From an uncultured Methanomassiliicoccales archaeon (GTDB taxonomy: Archaea > Thermoplasmatota > Thermoplasmata > Methanomassiliicoccales > Methanomethylophilaceae): a DNA stretch of 13,986 bases. Below the pieces are notes generated by a model. It was not told the origin of the DNA and ran no database searches. It saw only the letters and a program-made list of their open reading frames with translations. The position numbers and the translations under genes were made by a program. Shown here piece after piece: positions 1 through 6,685 of this stretch. Position 1 is the stretch's first letter, and each line of letters opens with the position of its first letter. The DNA lies in assembly GCA_959597175.1 (NCBI GenBank), contig CAUFXM010000019.1, forward strand, positions 1 through 13,986, written 5' to 3'.

Positions 1-53
1 TTGTACTTCAGCACTGCCTGTTTGGCTTTGTTGTTGACTTCTTCCTGACTCAT
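1..53 (-). CDS. mttC: Trimethylamine corrinoid protein MttC, N-terminal fragment
   Basis: Only the first 17 codons are visible (MSQEEVNNKAKQAVLKY); the gene continues past the left edge. The ATG follows the mttB stop by 12 bases and has a strong ribosome binding site, AGGAGA at 61-66, which overlaps that stop codon, so the two genes are almost certainly co-transcribed. In methylamine-using methanogens mttB is regularly followed by mttC, whose product binds a corrinoid, accepts the methyl group that MttB removes from trimethylamine, and passes it to MtbA for transfer to coenzyme M. The helical, Lys/Glu-rich start fits the N-terminal helical domain of that family, but the cobalamin-binding motif is outside the window. 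The call therefore rests on gene order and operon spacing. An uncharacterised corrinoid protein paired with another MttB-family member is the alternative. Confidence 0.75.
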   Translation of the reverse strand, partial: MSQEEVNNKAKQAVLKY

Positions 54-60
54 TTCAATC

Positions 61-66
61 TCTCCT
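61..66 (-). promoter_or_regulatory. Ribosome binding site of mttC
   Basis: On the minus strand AGGAGA lies 7 bases before the mttC ATG and overlaps the TAA stop of mttB (66-68). The overlap suggests that ribosomes finishing mttB help start mttC, keeping the enzyme and its corrinoid partner in proportion. Confidence 0.7.
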
Positions 67-1520
67 TATGCCTTGTGGTGGAACCTGTCGTCGGCCTTCT
101 TGATCACGGCGTCGACCAGGTCGCGGTGCTCGATAGGCGTGCACTGGTGGTTTGCGAGGATGTCCACGACGCGCTCGTGGGCGATGTCCACGTCGTTCTT
201 GGATCCCAGTCCGACCCACTCGTCGTACATGTGACGGTCGAAGGTCAGGGGGCGGGAGGGCAGGTCGACGTTGGCGATGGTCTCGGGGATTCCGATGAAG
301 TTGTTCCCGATTCCGACCTCCTTGATGGACTCGTAGGAGAGGGTGACCTCGGAGACGTCGATTCCGCGCTTGGCGTACCTCATCATTCCGATGATGTCGT
401 TGTCGATGACGAGCTGCTCCTTGCTGAAGGACATTCCGAGCTCGAGCATTCCGCATCCGTAGATGTTGGACGCGCCGACCAGCTGGGGCAGGAGGCCCGT
501 GATGGTCTTCTCGTGGCCCGACTGAGCCGTCGGGACCTTCGCGTCAGTCTAGGCACCGGCTGTTGTTGAGGGGATCTTGTAGTATTGAGCCAGCTGTGCT
601 ACACCAGCACTGATGAGTCCGAGTTCGGGGGATCCGACGGGGGCGGAGTTGCAGAAGAAGTCGAAGGAAGTAGTGGAGCTTCCGTAGACGACGGGGCATC
701 CGGGGTTGGCGAGCTGCGCCAGGACGATTCCCGCGATGACTTCCGCGTTGTGCGTCACGAGGGTTCCGGCCAGGTAGATGGGGGACGAAGCGGCTCCCAT
801 GGCCATGGACAGAATCATGACGGGCATTCCGTAGACGGCGGACTTGGTGTAGATCTCACAAGCGGCGTGGTCGAGCTGGAGAGGACTGGAGGGGCATCCG
901 CAGGGCATCATGAAGGGCTTCTTCATGGCCTCTTCCTTGTCCCCACCGTAGACGGCTACCTCGTAGTCGTAGTAGATGTCCATGTACTCCCACTCGGTGT
1001 CCTGCCAGAAGGGCTTGGACGTGTTGCTCATGACGGCGTCGACCTCGCGGATGGTACGGCAGCAGTCGGCGGTGGCGTAGTCCAGGGCGGTGACGGGGGC
1101 GCAGATCTCGTCCACGTTCTCGCATGCGTCGACGACCCTGGCCATCTCTCCGAGGTCCTTCAGGGTGCTGGCCCTGTTCTCGTAGACTCCAGGGGAGACA
1201 TAGTCGGTGGTCTTGACACCGATTCCGAATGTGGTGTAGTTGGTGACGGATCCGTCGCTCACCATCTTGACGTCGTGCTTTCCGTCACGGCTGTAGAGGG
1301 TAAAGGAGGGCGGGCACCTCTTCAGGCACTCCTCGACGAGCGCAGGGGGGAATTTGACGACTTTGGTGGTCTCGTCCACATCGCACCCGGCCTCTTTGCA
1401 GAGCCTGCGGGACTCGTCGTGGTTCACGAGGATACCGGGGTTCTGGAGAACCTTCAGTGTCGCTGCATGGATCTGGTCCATCTCATCCTTTGTCAGTACG
1501 TTAAGCTGCGGCGTTTTCAT
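66..1520 (-). CDS. mttB: Trimethylamine:corrinoid methyltransferase MttB (pyrrolysine protein)
   Basis: The gene encodes 484 residues once the amber codon at 549-551 (codon 324) is read as pyrrolysine. Without readthrough it would appear as two adjacent ORFs. The part after the amber codon continues in the same frame (TDAKVPTAQSGHEK, then GCGMLELGMSFSKEQ) to a TAA at 66-68. The length is close to the roughly 495 residues of Methanosarcina MttB, whose pyrrolysine lies near residue 334. MttB takes a methyl group from trimethylamine, with pyrrolysine activating the substrate, and transfers it to the Co(I) corrinoid of MttC; the fold is a TIM barrel and the protein is cytoplasmic. The ATG at 1520 is supported by two ribosome binding sites 5 and 11 bases upstream and by the family-like start MKTPQLNVLTKDEMDQIH. 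The gene heads an mttB-mttC operon. Confusion with a non-pyrrolysine MttB homologue (glycine betaine type) is unlikely, because those lack the amber codon. Confidence 0.95.
549..551 (-). other. In-frame amber codon read as pyrrolysine
   Basis: The minus-strand triplet is TAG, between ...PSTTAGA and TDAKVPTAQ. The frame stays open for 160 further codons with clearly protein-like sequence. Established knowledge: Methanosarcina and Methanomassiliicoccales decode TAG as pyrrolysine at this site in MttB using tRNA-Pyl and PylS. Those genes must lie elsewhere in the genome. Confidence 0.95.
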
Positions 1521-1525
1521 GTTAA

Positions 1526-1538
1526 CTCCTGCCTCCTC
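1526..1538 (-). promoter_or_regulatory. Double ribosome binding site of mttB
   Basis: On the minus strand GAGGAGG (1532-1538) and AGGAG (1526-1530) precede the mttB ATG, the nearer one by 5 bases. Together they fix the start at 1520 and suggest strong translation. Confidence 0.7.
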
Positions 1539-1565
1539 TCAGGCATTGTCGGAGGTTAAATATAA

Positions 1566-1585
1566 TTTACTAATATATATAATTA
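1566..1585 (-). promoter_or_regulatory. Probable promoter (TATA box) of the mttBC operon
   Basis: The minus strand carries an AT-only run (TTATATATATTAG) about 50-60 bases before the mttB ATG. A transcript starting about 25 bases downstream, near 1550, would have a leader of roughly 30 bases containing both ribosome binding sites. The exact TATA position is uncertain because the whole stretch 1560-1600 is AT-rich. Confidence 0.5.
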
Positions 1586-1620
1586 ATTATGTTCTTTAAA
1601 TACTCACATCCAATATGATT

Positions 1621-1642
1621 CCAAATTTATCATTAAATTTGG
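1621..1642. repeat. Perfect 9-base inverted repeat in the mttB upstream region
   Basis: CCAAATTTA (1621-1629) and TAAATTTGG (1634-1642) are exact reverse complements separated by TCAT. The repeat lies about 100 bases before the mttB start and upstream of its TATA box. The size and symmetry suit the binding site of a dimeric helix-turn-helix regulator acting on mttBC. A hairpin in a transcript is possible but would be weak, because the arms are mostly A/T. Confidence 0.55.
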
Positions 1643-1750
1643 TTAACATTCCCCACGAAAACCCTTGATTCAGATGATTTTCCGACCGGTTTCACGGTTT
1701 TGTTATTTAAAGAAATTGAATAATATGGCGATTGGTGAACCGATTAACCC

Positions 1751-1784
1751 GGACGGCGTCGGATGGATCCGTCGGACGCCGTCC
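1751..1784. repeat. GC-rich inverted repeat (hairpin 1)
   Basis: Perfect 10-base arms at 1751-1760 and 1775-1784 with a 14-base loop containing GGATCC. Because the arms are symmetrical, either strand could form the hairpin. Confidence 0.6.
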
Positions 1785-1801
1785 CGGAAGCCATCGGACG
1801 G

Positions 1802-1833
1802 CCCGATGAGGCAATCCGACCGGCCTCATCGGG
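1802..1833. repeat. GC-rich inverted repeat (hairpin 2)
   Basis: Perfect 11-base arms at 1802-1812 and 1823-1833 with a 10-base loop. It sits 17 bases after hairpin 1. No T-run follows directly on the plus strand, so a simple terminator is not obvious. Confidence 0.6.
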
Positions 1834-1915
1834 AACGTTTGACGGAATGATTGTTCATCAATCTTAATCTTATGAGAGGAGCCGGAGAAGCACCCTCTGC
1901 CGCCCCCGCGAGATA

Positions 1916-1928
1916 CATGATATAATTA
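1916..1928 (+). promoter_or_regulatory. Probable promoter (TATA box) of argGH
   Basis: ATGATATAATTA-like sequence is centred about 31 bases before the argG ATG. With the usual archaeal spacing of about 25 bases, transcription would start near 1948-1950, giving a leader of only a few bases. Confidence 0.5.
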
Positions 1929-1953
1929 AGAAGGTGATTGGGGCGCGATAACA

Positions 1954-3201
1954 ATGGCAGCATGCAAATCCAAAGCCAAGAGCGCCGACAAGAAGGCCGG
2001 GAGGGACAAGGTCGTCCTGGCCTACTCCGGAGGACTGGACACCTCCGTCGCCATCCACTGGCTCCAGGAGAACTACGACCTGGACGTCATCGCGATCGCC
2101 ATCAACGTGGGCCAGCCCCCCAGCAAGGACGACATCGTCGCCCGCGCACTCAGGAACGGAGCGATCAAGGCGGACTACATCGACGTCACCGACGAGTTCG
2201 TCACCGACTACGTCTGGCCCTCCCTGAAGGCCAACGCCCTGTACCAGAACGTGTACCCCCTGAGCACGGCCATCGCCAGGCCCCTCATCGCGAAGAAGCT
2301 GGTCGAGGTCGCCAAGGCCGAGGGCGCCAAGTACATCGCCCACGGCTGCACCGCCAAGGGCAACGACCAGGTCAGGTTCGACGTGGGCATCGTGTCCCAG
2401 GACCCCGACCTCAAGATCATCGCTCCCATGCGCGAGTGGGTCACCACCAGAGAGGCCGAGATCGAGTACGCCAAGGAGAACGGGATCGAGATCATCGTGA
2501 AGAAGGAGAGCCCCTACTCCAGGGACGAGAACCTCTGGGGGAGCTCGTGCGAGTGCGGGATCCTCGAGGACCCCTGGGCCGAGCCCCCCAAGGACGTCTG
2601 GGAGAACACCGTCGACCCCGAGGACGCCCCCGACGAGCCCGAGTACATCGAGATCAAGTTCGAGCAGGGGATCCCCGTGGCCCTCAACGGCAGGAAGATG
2701 GGCGGCGTGAAGCTCATCGAGAAGCTGGACAAGGTGGCCGGAGCCCACGGCGTCGGCAGGATCGACCACGTGGAGGACCGCCTCATGGGCATCAAGAGCC
2801 GCGAGACCTACGAGTGCCCCGCAGCCGTGACGCTGATAAAGGCCCACCAGGCCCTGGAGGCCATGACCCTCCCCAGGGACACCATCGAGTTCAAGCGCGG
2901 CATCGAGCAGAAGTTCTGCCAGCTGGCCTACGACGGACTGTGGTTCGGCGGCCTCATGGAGCCCATCCAGGCCTTCGTGGACAAGACCCAGGAGTTCGTC
3001 ACCGGGACAGTCCGCGTCAAGCTGTACAAGGGCAGCGCGACGGTCGTCGGCAGAAAGTCCCCGTACTCCATGTACGACGAGGGCCTGAGCACCTACGCCG
3101 AGGGCGACGTGTTCGACCACAACTCCGCCACCGGGTTCATCTACGTCTGGGGACTCCCCGGCAGGACCGCGGCCAAGAGCCACGCCCCCAAGAAGAAGTG
3201 A
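1954..3201 (+). CDS. argG: Argininosuccinate synthase ArgG
   Basis: This 415-residue enzyme joins citrulline and aspartate using ATP to form argininosuccinate, the next-to-last step of arginine synthesis in the cytoplasm. The ATP pyrophosphatase loop AYSGGLDTS is at residues 23-31. The second signature, HGCTAKGNDQVRFD, is at 130-143, and the GIKSRETYECPAA segment lies near residue 280. The length is normal for the family. The ATG at 1954 adds a Lys-rich extension of about 18 residues before the first strand (KVVLAYSGG), which most homologues lack, and the C-terminus is also Lys-rich. No well-placed ribosome binding site is seen; a GGTGATT 14 bases upstream is too far away. The TATA position suggests a nearly leaderless message. 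argH follows with a four-base overlap. Confidence 0.96.
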   Translation: MAACKSKAKSADKKAGRDKVVLAYSGGLDTSVAIHWLQENYDLDVIAIAINVGQPPSKDDIVARALRNGAIKADYIDVTDEFVTDYVWPSLKANALYQNVYPLSTAIARPLIAKKLVEVAKAEGAKYIAHGCTAKGNDQVRFDVGIVSQDPDLKIIAPMREWVTTREAEIEYAKENGIEIIVKKESPYSRDENLWGSSCECGILEDPWAEPPKDVWENTVDPEDAPDEPEYIEIKFEQGIPVALNGRKMGGVKLIEKLDKVAGAHGVGRIDHVEDRLMGIKSRETYECPAAVTLIKAHQALEAMTLPRDTIEFKRGIEQKFCQLAYDGLWFGGLMEPIQAFVDKTQEFVTGTVRVKLYKGSATVVGRKSPYSMYDEGLSTYAEGDVFDHNSATGFIYVWGLPGRTAAKSHAPKKK

Positions 3202-4649
3202 TCCGCTTGCAGCAGGCACTTTGGTCGGGGAGGTTCTCGGCCGGGATGGACGACTCCACCCTGGCCTTCACCTCCTCCCTGGATGTGGACTCCCGTCTGG
3301 CGTTCTACGACGTCATGGGGTCCCTCGCCCACGTGAGGATGCTGAAGGCGTGCGGCGTGATCCCCGCGGAGGATGCCGACGCCATAGCCGACGGCCTGAA
3401 GGGGATCCTGAAGGAGGTGGAGGACGGCACGTTCGAGTTCGACCACTCGCTGGAGGACGTCCACACCTGCGTGGAGTTCACGCTGACGGAGAGGATCGGA
3501 CCGGCGGGCGGGAAGCTGCACACCGGGAGGAGCAGGAACGACCAGGTCGCCACCGACTTCAGGATGTACCTGCGCGACGCGGCACTCCATGCCGCGGAGG
3601 CCATCGACGCCCTCATGATGTCCCTGGTCAAGGTGGCGGAGGACAACGGCGACACCGTGATGCCCGGGTTCACCCACATGCAGCACGCCCAGCCGGTCAC
3701 GCTGGCGCAGCACATGCTCGCCCACGCGTTCAGGTTCTCCCGCGATGCGGACAGGTTCCTGGACGCCTTCAGGAGGATGGACAAGTGCCCCCTCGGCGCC
3801 GCGGCGCTCGCGGGGACCACGTACCCCATCGACAGGAGGATGACCGCCGAGGCCCTCGGGTTCAGGGAGCCGACCGAGAACTCGATGGACTCGGTCAGCG
3901 ACAGGGACTTCGTGACGGAGCTGGCGTACTGCGCCGCGCAGACCGCCATCCACCTGTCGAGCCTGTGCGAGGAGCTCGTCCTCTGGTCCTCCCAGGAGTT
4001 CGACTTCATCGAGATGGACGACAGGTACACCACCGGCTCGTCGATCATGCCCCAGAAGAAGAACCCGGACATCGCCGAGCTCGTACGCGGGAAGACGGGA
4101 TCCGTCGTCGGGGCCCTGATGACCATGATCACCATGACCAAGGGCCTCCCGCTGACCTACAACCGCGACCTGCAGGAGGACAAGGCGCCGGTCATGGGCT
4201 CCATGGAGACCGTCGTCTCCAGCGCGCTCATCATGTCCAAGGTCGTCTCGACCACCGCGTTCCACAGGGACAGGATGATGGAGGTCACCAGCAGGGGGCA
4301 GATCAACGCCACCGACCTCGCGGACTACCTGGTGACGAAGGGCGTACCGTTCAGGGAGGCCCACGGCATCGTCGGCGCCGCGGTGAGGCACAGCATCGAC
4401 TCCGGGAGGAACCTGGAGGACATGTCCCTGGAGGAGCTGAGAGAATTCTCGGACAGGATCGAGGAGGACGTCTACGACGTCCTTCCCGTCATGAGATGCG
4501 TGGAGCGCAGGGACTCCTACGGAGGGACCTCGCCATCGTCCACCGATGTGCAGATCTCCAAGGCGGTGGAGCAGATCATGCTCCGCGACGAGGTCGTCCG
4601 CCAGGAGAAGCAGCTCATAGAGAACTGCTGGAAGGCACTGATCGAGTGA
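3198..4649 (+). CDS. argH: Argininosuccinate lyase ArgH
   Basis: This 483-residue enzyme splits argininosuccinate into arginine and fumarate, completing the pathway after ArgG. The conserved parts are HTGRSRNDQ (residues 108-116), the Thr-His pair in FTHMQHAQP (159-160) that acts in catalysis in this superfamily, and the flexible signature loop GSSIMPQKKNPD (280-291) with its active serine. The chosen start is GTG at 3198, whose last bases overlap the argG stop (GTGA), so translation is probably coupled. It gives MIRLQQALWSGRF, matching the usual short N-terminus before the LWxGRF motif. The frame runs open far upstream inside argG, but that part is only an out-of-frame reading of argG. A TTG at 3207 is a weaker alternative start. 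The gene ends with closely spaced TGATGA. Confidence 0.95.
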   Translation: MIRLQQALWSGRFSAGMDDSTLAFTSSLDVDSRLAFYDVMGSLAHVRMLKACGVIPAEDADAIADGLKGILKEVEDGTFEFDHSLEDVHTCVEFTLTERIGPAGGKLHTGRSRNDQVATDFRMYLRDAALHAAEAIDALMMSLVKVAEDNGDTVMPGFTHMQHAQPVTLAQHMLAHAFRFSRDADRFLDAFRRMDKCPLGAAALAGTTYPIDRRMTAEALGFREPTENSMDSVSDRDFVTELAYCAAQTAIHLSSLCEELVLWSSQEFDFIEMDDRYTTGSSIMPQKKNPDIAELVRGKTGSVVGALMTMITMTKGLPLTYNRDLQEDKAPVMGSMETVVSSALIMSKVVSTTAFHRDRMMEVTSRGQINATDLADYLVTKGVPFREAHGIVGAAVRHSIDSGRNLEDMSLEELREFSDRIEEDVYDVLPVMRCVERRDSYGGTSPSSTDVQISKAVEQIMLRDEVVRQEKQLIENCWKALIE

Positions 4650-4657
4650 TGAAACAG

Positions 4658-4688
4658 ACCGGGTGACCCGAACCACAGGGTCCCCGGT
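4658..4688. terminator. Hairpin between convergent argH and MFS gene
   Basis: ACCGGG plus GACCC (4658-4669, with one bulged T) pairs with GGGTCCCCGGT (4678-4688) around an 8-base loop, starting 9 bases after the argH stop. There is no strong T-run behind it, so its role as terminator is inferred mainly from position. It could serve both converging transcripts. Confidence 0.45.
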
Positions 4689-4747
4689 CCGTCAAACCGT
4701 TTAACGAACGATGTTCTAATGTCGGACGGTCGTCCCGACTGCGGATG

Positions 4748-6181
4748 TCATCGGTCCTCGAAGTCCGCCGGATGACCGCTCTCCCCGTAGGCCTTCCTCT
4801 CGTTGACGACCCATGAGAGCACCAGCGCTATGGCCGACACGGCCAGCCCGACCAGCATCGTCACCGTGTACCCGTCCATGAAGACGTCCGGTGCCAGGTC
4901 GGCGAAGGACTGCCCGGCCGCCCCGGAACCGAGGCTGAACACCCCCGCGAACAGGGCGGACCCCAGGGCGCTCCCGAGGTACACGTAGAACGACAGCAGG
5001 GCCGACCCGTCGCCGCGATGGTTCTCCGGCACGTTGTCCACGATCCTGCTGCCGGCGGAGCCGCCGCCGACCCCCCACACCAGGCCGAGACCCGCGTATC
5101 CGGCCACGATCATCCATATCGACGCCTCCGAATCGTATAGGCAGTAGAGCAGCATCGTCACCGTGTTGATGATCACGCTCGCGACGACCATCGGCCGGTT
5201 GCCCTTCCTGTCCGCAAGCTTGCCCGCCCATATGCAGGTCGCCAGGGTGAACAGGGCGGTGACCATCAGGAACATGCCGCTTGTGACGGAATCGAACCCC
5301 AGCTCGACCCTCATGAAGAACGGGAGGATGTACAGGGCCCCGGTGTAGCACACGTTCATGATGATGTACACTAGGGTGACAGCCGAGAACCTCCAGTTGT
5401 GGAACAGACGGAAGTTGATCACTGGCGACCTGGTCCTGCGCTCCTGGAACATGAACGCCACGAGGAACGCGACGAACACGACCACGGCCGAGGCGCTGAC
5501 GGCAGTGAGTCCGTCGGAGGGCAGCGCCTCGAGCACGTACAGACCCGCCACCAGCGCGATGAACAGCAGGGCGGAACCGAGGTAGTCGAACGAGCTCCTG
5601 TCGAACCCCTCGTCGCTCGGCAGGACCCTGTGGGCGATGAACGCCGCGATGATGCCTATCGGCAGATTGATGAAGAAGACCCAGTGCCATGACAGCATCT
5701 GCGTCAGGAACCCTCCGAACACCGGACCCAGCGCCGCCCCGACGAAGTAGCCCACCAGACCCACGGAGAGCCCGTAGGCGGTCTTGTTCGGAGGCAGGAA
5801 CTTCACCACGAGGAGGATGCAGGAGGCGGCGAGCATGGAGGCGCCCACGCCCTGGACCGCCCTGAACGCCAGTAGCATCCACATGCTCTGGGAAAGCCCG
5901 CATGCGAGCGAGGCGATGCTGAATACCAGGAACCCTCCGATGAGGACCCTCTTGATCGCCCCGCAGTCGGACAGCTTCCCGAACATGAGGATCAGGCCGG
6001 ACATCGTCAGGAAGTAGATCGTGATGACCCATGACGAGAGACCGGGGTCCACACCGAACTCCGCCGAGATGTCCGGCAGGGCGATGTTGACGATGGTGCC
6101 GTCCATCCCGTCTAGGAACATCCCGAGGACCATCGTGATGAGGATGAAAGTCCCCGACCTGGCCATCTCCTCCGAGCCCAT
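4748..6181 (-). CDS. MFS multidrug efflux transporter, DHA2 (EmrB/QacA-like) family
   Basis: This 477-residue membrane protein is very hydrophobic, with about 14 likely membrane helices. It carries hallmark motifs of the 14-helix drug:proton antiporters: LDGMDGTIVNIALP at residues 23-36 in helix 1, GKLSDCGAIKRVL at 68-80 (motif A, between helices 2 and 3), RAVQGVG at 107-113 in helix 4, and GPVFGGF at 152-158 (motif C) followed by WVFFINLPIG. Such proteins expel toxic compounds from the cytoplasm using the proton or ion gradient; the substrate cannot be read from sequence. The ATG at 6181 gives a short charged lead before helix 1. An internal ATG at 6166 is preceded directly by GGAGGAG with no spacing, so it is less likely. 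A TATA-like sequence lies about 25-35 bases upstream, implying a very short leader. The gene stands alone, convergent with argH. Confidence 0.9.
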   Translation of the reverse strand: MGSEEMARSGTFILITMVLGMFLDGMDGTIVNIALPDISAEFGVDPGLSSWVITIYFLTMSGLILMFGKLSDCGAIKRVLIGGFLVFSIASLACGLSQSMWMLLAFRAVQGVGASMLAASCILLVVKFLPPNKTAYGLSVGLVGYFVGAALGPVFGGFLTQMLSWHWVFFINLPIGIIAAFIAHRVLPSDEGFDRSSFDYLGSALLFIALVAGLYVLEALPSDGLTAVSASAVVVFVAFLVAFMFQERRTRSPVINFRLFHNWRFSAVTLVYIIMNVCYTGALYILPFFMRVELGFDSVTSGMFLMVTALFTLATCIWAGKLADRKGNRPMVVASVIINTVTMLLYCLYDSEASIWMIVAGYAGLGLVWGVGGGSAGSRIVDNVPENHRGDGSALLSFYVYLGSALGSALFAGVFSLGSGAAGQSFADLAPDVFMDGYTVTMLVGLAVSAIALVLSWVVNERKAYGESGHPADFEDR

Positions 6182-6202
6182 AATCCGATTATTGTTAAAT
6201 TA

Positions 6203-6216
6203 GTTTAATTAAATAT
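6203..6216 (-). promoter_or_regulatory. Probable promoter of the MFS transporter gene
   Basis: On the minus strand ATATTTAATTAAAC forms a TATA-like element. Initiation about 25 bases downstream would fall only some 5-10 bases before the ATG at 6181, suggesting a nearly leaderless message. Confidence 0.45.
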
Positions 6217-6499
6217 CGACCGGAGAGCTTCCGGTACTGTATCTGACTGGTGTTCTTTCCCCGCCTGACCCACGACCCTGAGAGAACGTCGTCAACGATG
6301 AGCGTACACCACTGTGATGCCGTCCCCACCCTTTCTTGATGCGGGTGAAGACGACTCTCTCAAACTGGACCATGTCGCCGGTCGCATCGGGAATGGTACA
6401 TTCCATGGACCCGCCTGACTAGCGAGGGTGATCGGGATTCTTCTGACAGATCGTGTGGAACGACTCACCCAGATCCAAATGATTCCAGTGGAAATCCAC
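6209..6499 (-). pseudogene. Possible decayed small gene with an in-frame amber codon
   Basis: From a GTG at 6499 a minus-strand frame reads DFHWNHLDLGESFHT..., meets TAG at 6419-6421, then continues SGGSMECTIPDATGD... and ...FERVVFTRIKKGWGRHHSG before degrading toward 6209. Sequence on both sides of the TAG looks protein-like, and another minus frame (about 6465-6600) also looks protein-like, as if a frameshift separates them. No ribosome binding site or start precedes it, and the reverse complement of the region overlaps the MFS promoter. I recognise no family. A decayed gene (perhaps a mobile-element remnant) is the most likely reading. A real small pyrrolysine protein is much less likely, and chance is also possible. 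Confidence 0.2.
6219..6235. promoter_or_regulatory. Inverted repeat next to the MFS promoter, possible operator
   Basis: ACCGGA (6219-6224) and TCCGGT (6230-6235) are exact reverse complements separated by five bases. The element lies directly upstream of the TATA-like sequence of the transporter gene, where a regulator could block or recruit transcription factors. Local repressors commonly control efflux pumps, but no regulator gene is in the window. Six-base arms can arise by chance. Confidence 0.35.
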
Positions 6500-6640
6500 A
6501 TCTTTTGTTCAATCCAGCGCTAGATTCCTGGACTTCCGGAAACCGTGGTCGAAGCTGTTGAAAATGGACATTTAGGCCAGTCGACCTCTGTTGCACATCA
6601 TGATCGGAGCATGTCGCGTCGATAGGATTCGGGCAGGAAT
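6236..6640. other. Gene-poor stretch between divergent MFS and toxin-like genes
   Basis: About 400 bases with only short, poorly supported frames on both strands, apart from the possible decayed gene described separately. No tRNA, strong hairpin or repeat was found. It looks like a site of past gene loss or insertion next to the two-gene unit that follows. Confidence 0.4.
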
Positions 6641-6641
6641 G

Positions 6642-6649
6642 TATATATA
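6642..6649 (+). promoter_or_regulatory. TATA box of the two-gene toxin-antitoxin-like operon
   Basis: TATATATA within GTATATATAG is centred about 40 bases before the ATG at 6686. Initiation near 6671 would give a leader of about 15 bases that contains the ribosome binding site. Confidence 0.65.
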
Positions 6650-6671
6650 GTGAAAACCACGAGTTGATAAC

Positions 6672-6676
6672 GGAGG
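6672..6676 (+). promoter_or_regulatory. Ribosome binding site of the 171-residue protein gene
   Basis: GGAGG lies 9 bases before the ATG at 6686 and supports that start. Confidence 0.65.
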
Positions 6677-6685
6677 CAAAGCGGC

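Larger units (their letters stand above)
1703..1840 (+). ncRNA. Possible small structured RNA between mttB and argG
   Basis: This is a candidate only. A TATA-like TTATTTAAAG near 1703-1712 is followed by a GC-rich block with two good hairpins. The first has perfect 10-base arms GGACGGCGTC (1751-1760) and GACGCCGTCC (1775-1784). The second has perfect 11-base arms CCCGATGAGGC (1802-1812) and GCCTCATCGGG (1823-1833). The surrounding intergenic DNA is AT-rich, so the block stands out. It resembles no RNA family I can name and no convincing reading frame covers it. It could instead be an insulating terminator pair or part of the argG control region, and the strand is inferred only from the TATA-like sequence. 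Confidence 0.3.

Noticed and set aside
66..449. A separate 127-residue gene downstream of a 323-residue methyltransferase
   Set aside because: The two parts are in one frame, separated by a single TAG, and form a complete MttB when that codon is read as pyrrolysine.
1665..1850. A 61-residue plus-strand frame in the mttB-argG gap
   Set aside because: It has no ribosome binding site, its product is basic and unlike known proteins, and it crosses both GC-rich hairpins, which explain the sequence better.
1938..3197. Upstream extension of the argH frame through argG, suggesting a 903-residue fusion protein
   Set aside because: The extension is an out-of-frame reading of argG (Arg-rich low-complexity product). 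argG itself carries all family motifs and ends with a stop overlapping the argH start.
1870..4676. Long minus-strand frames opposite argG and argH
   Set aside because: They are shadows of GC-rich, codon-biased genes, with no recognisable protein features and Leu/Val/Gly/Asp-rich composition.
4716..6032. Second long minus-strand frame within the MFS gene
   Set aside because: Its product is Arg/Gly/His-rich and has no membrane segments. The overlapping frame carries all the transporter motifs.
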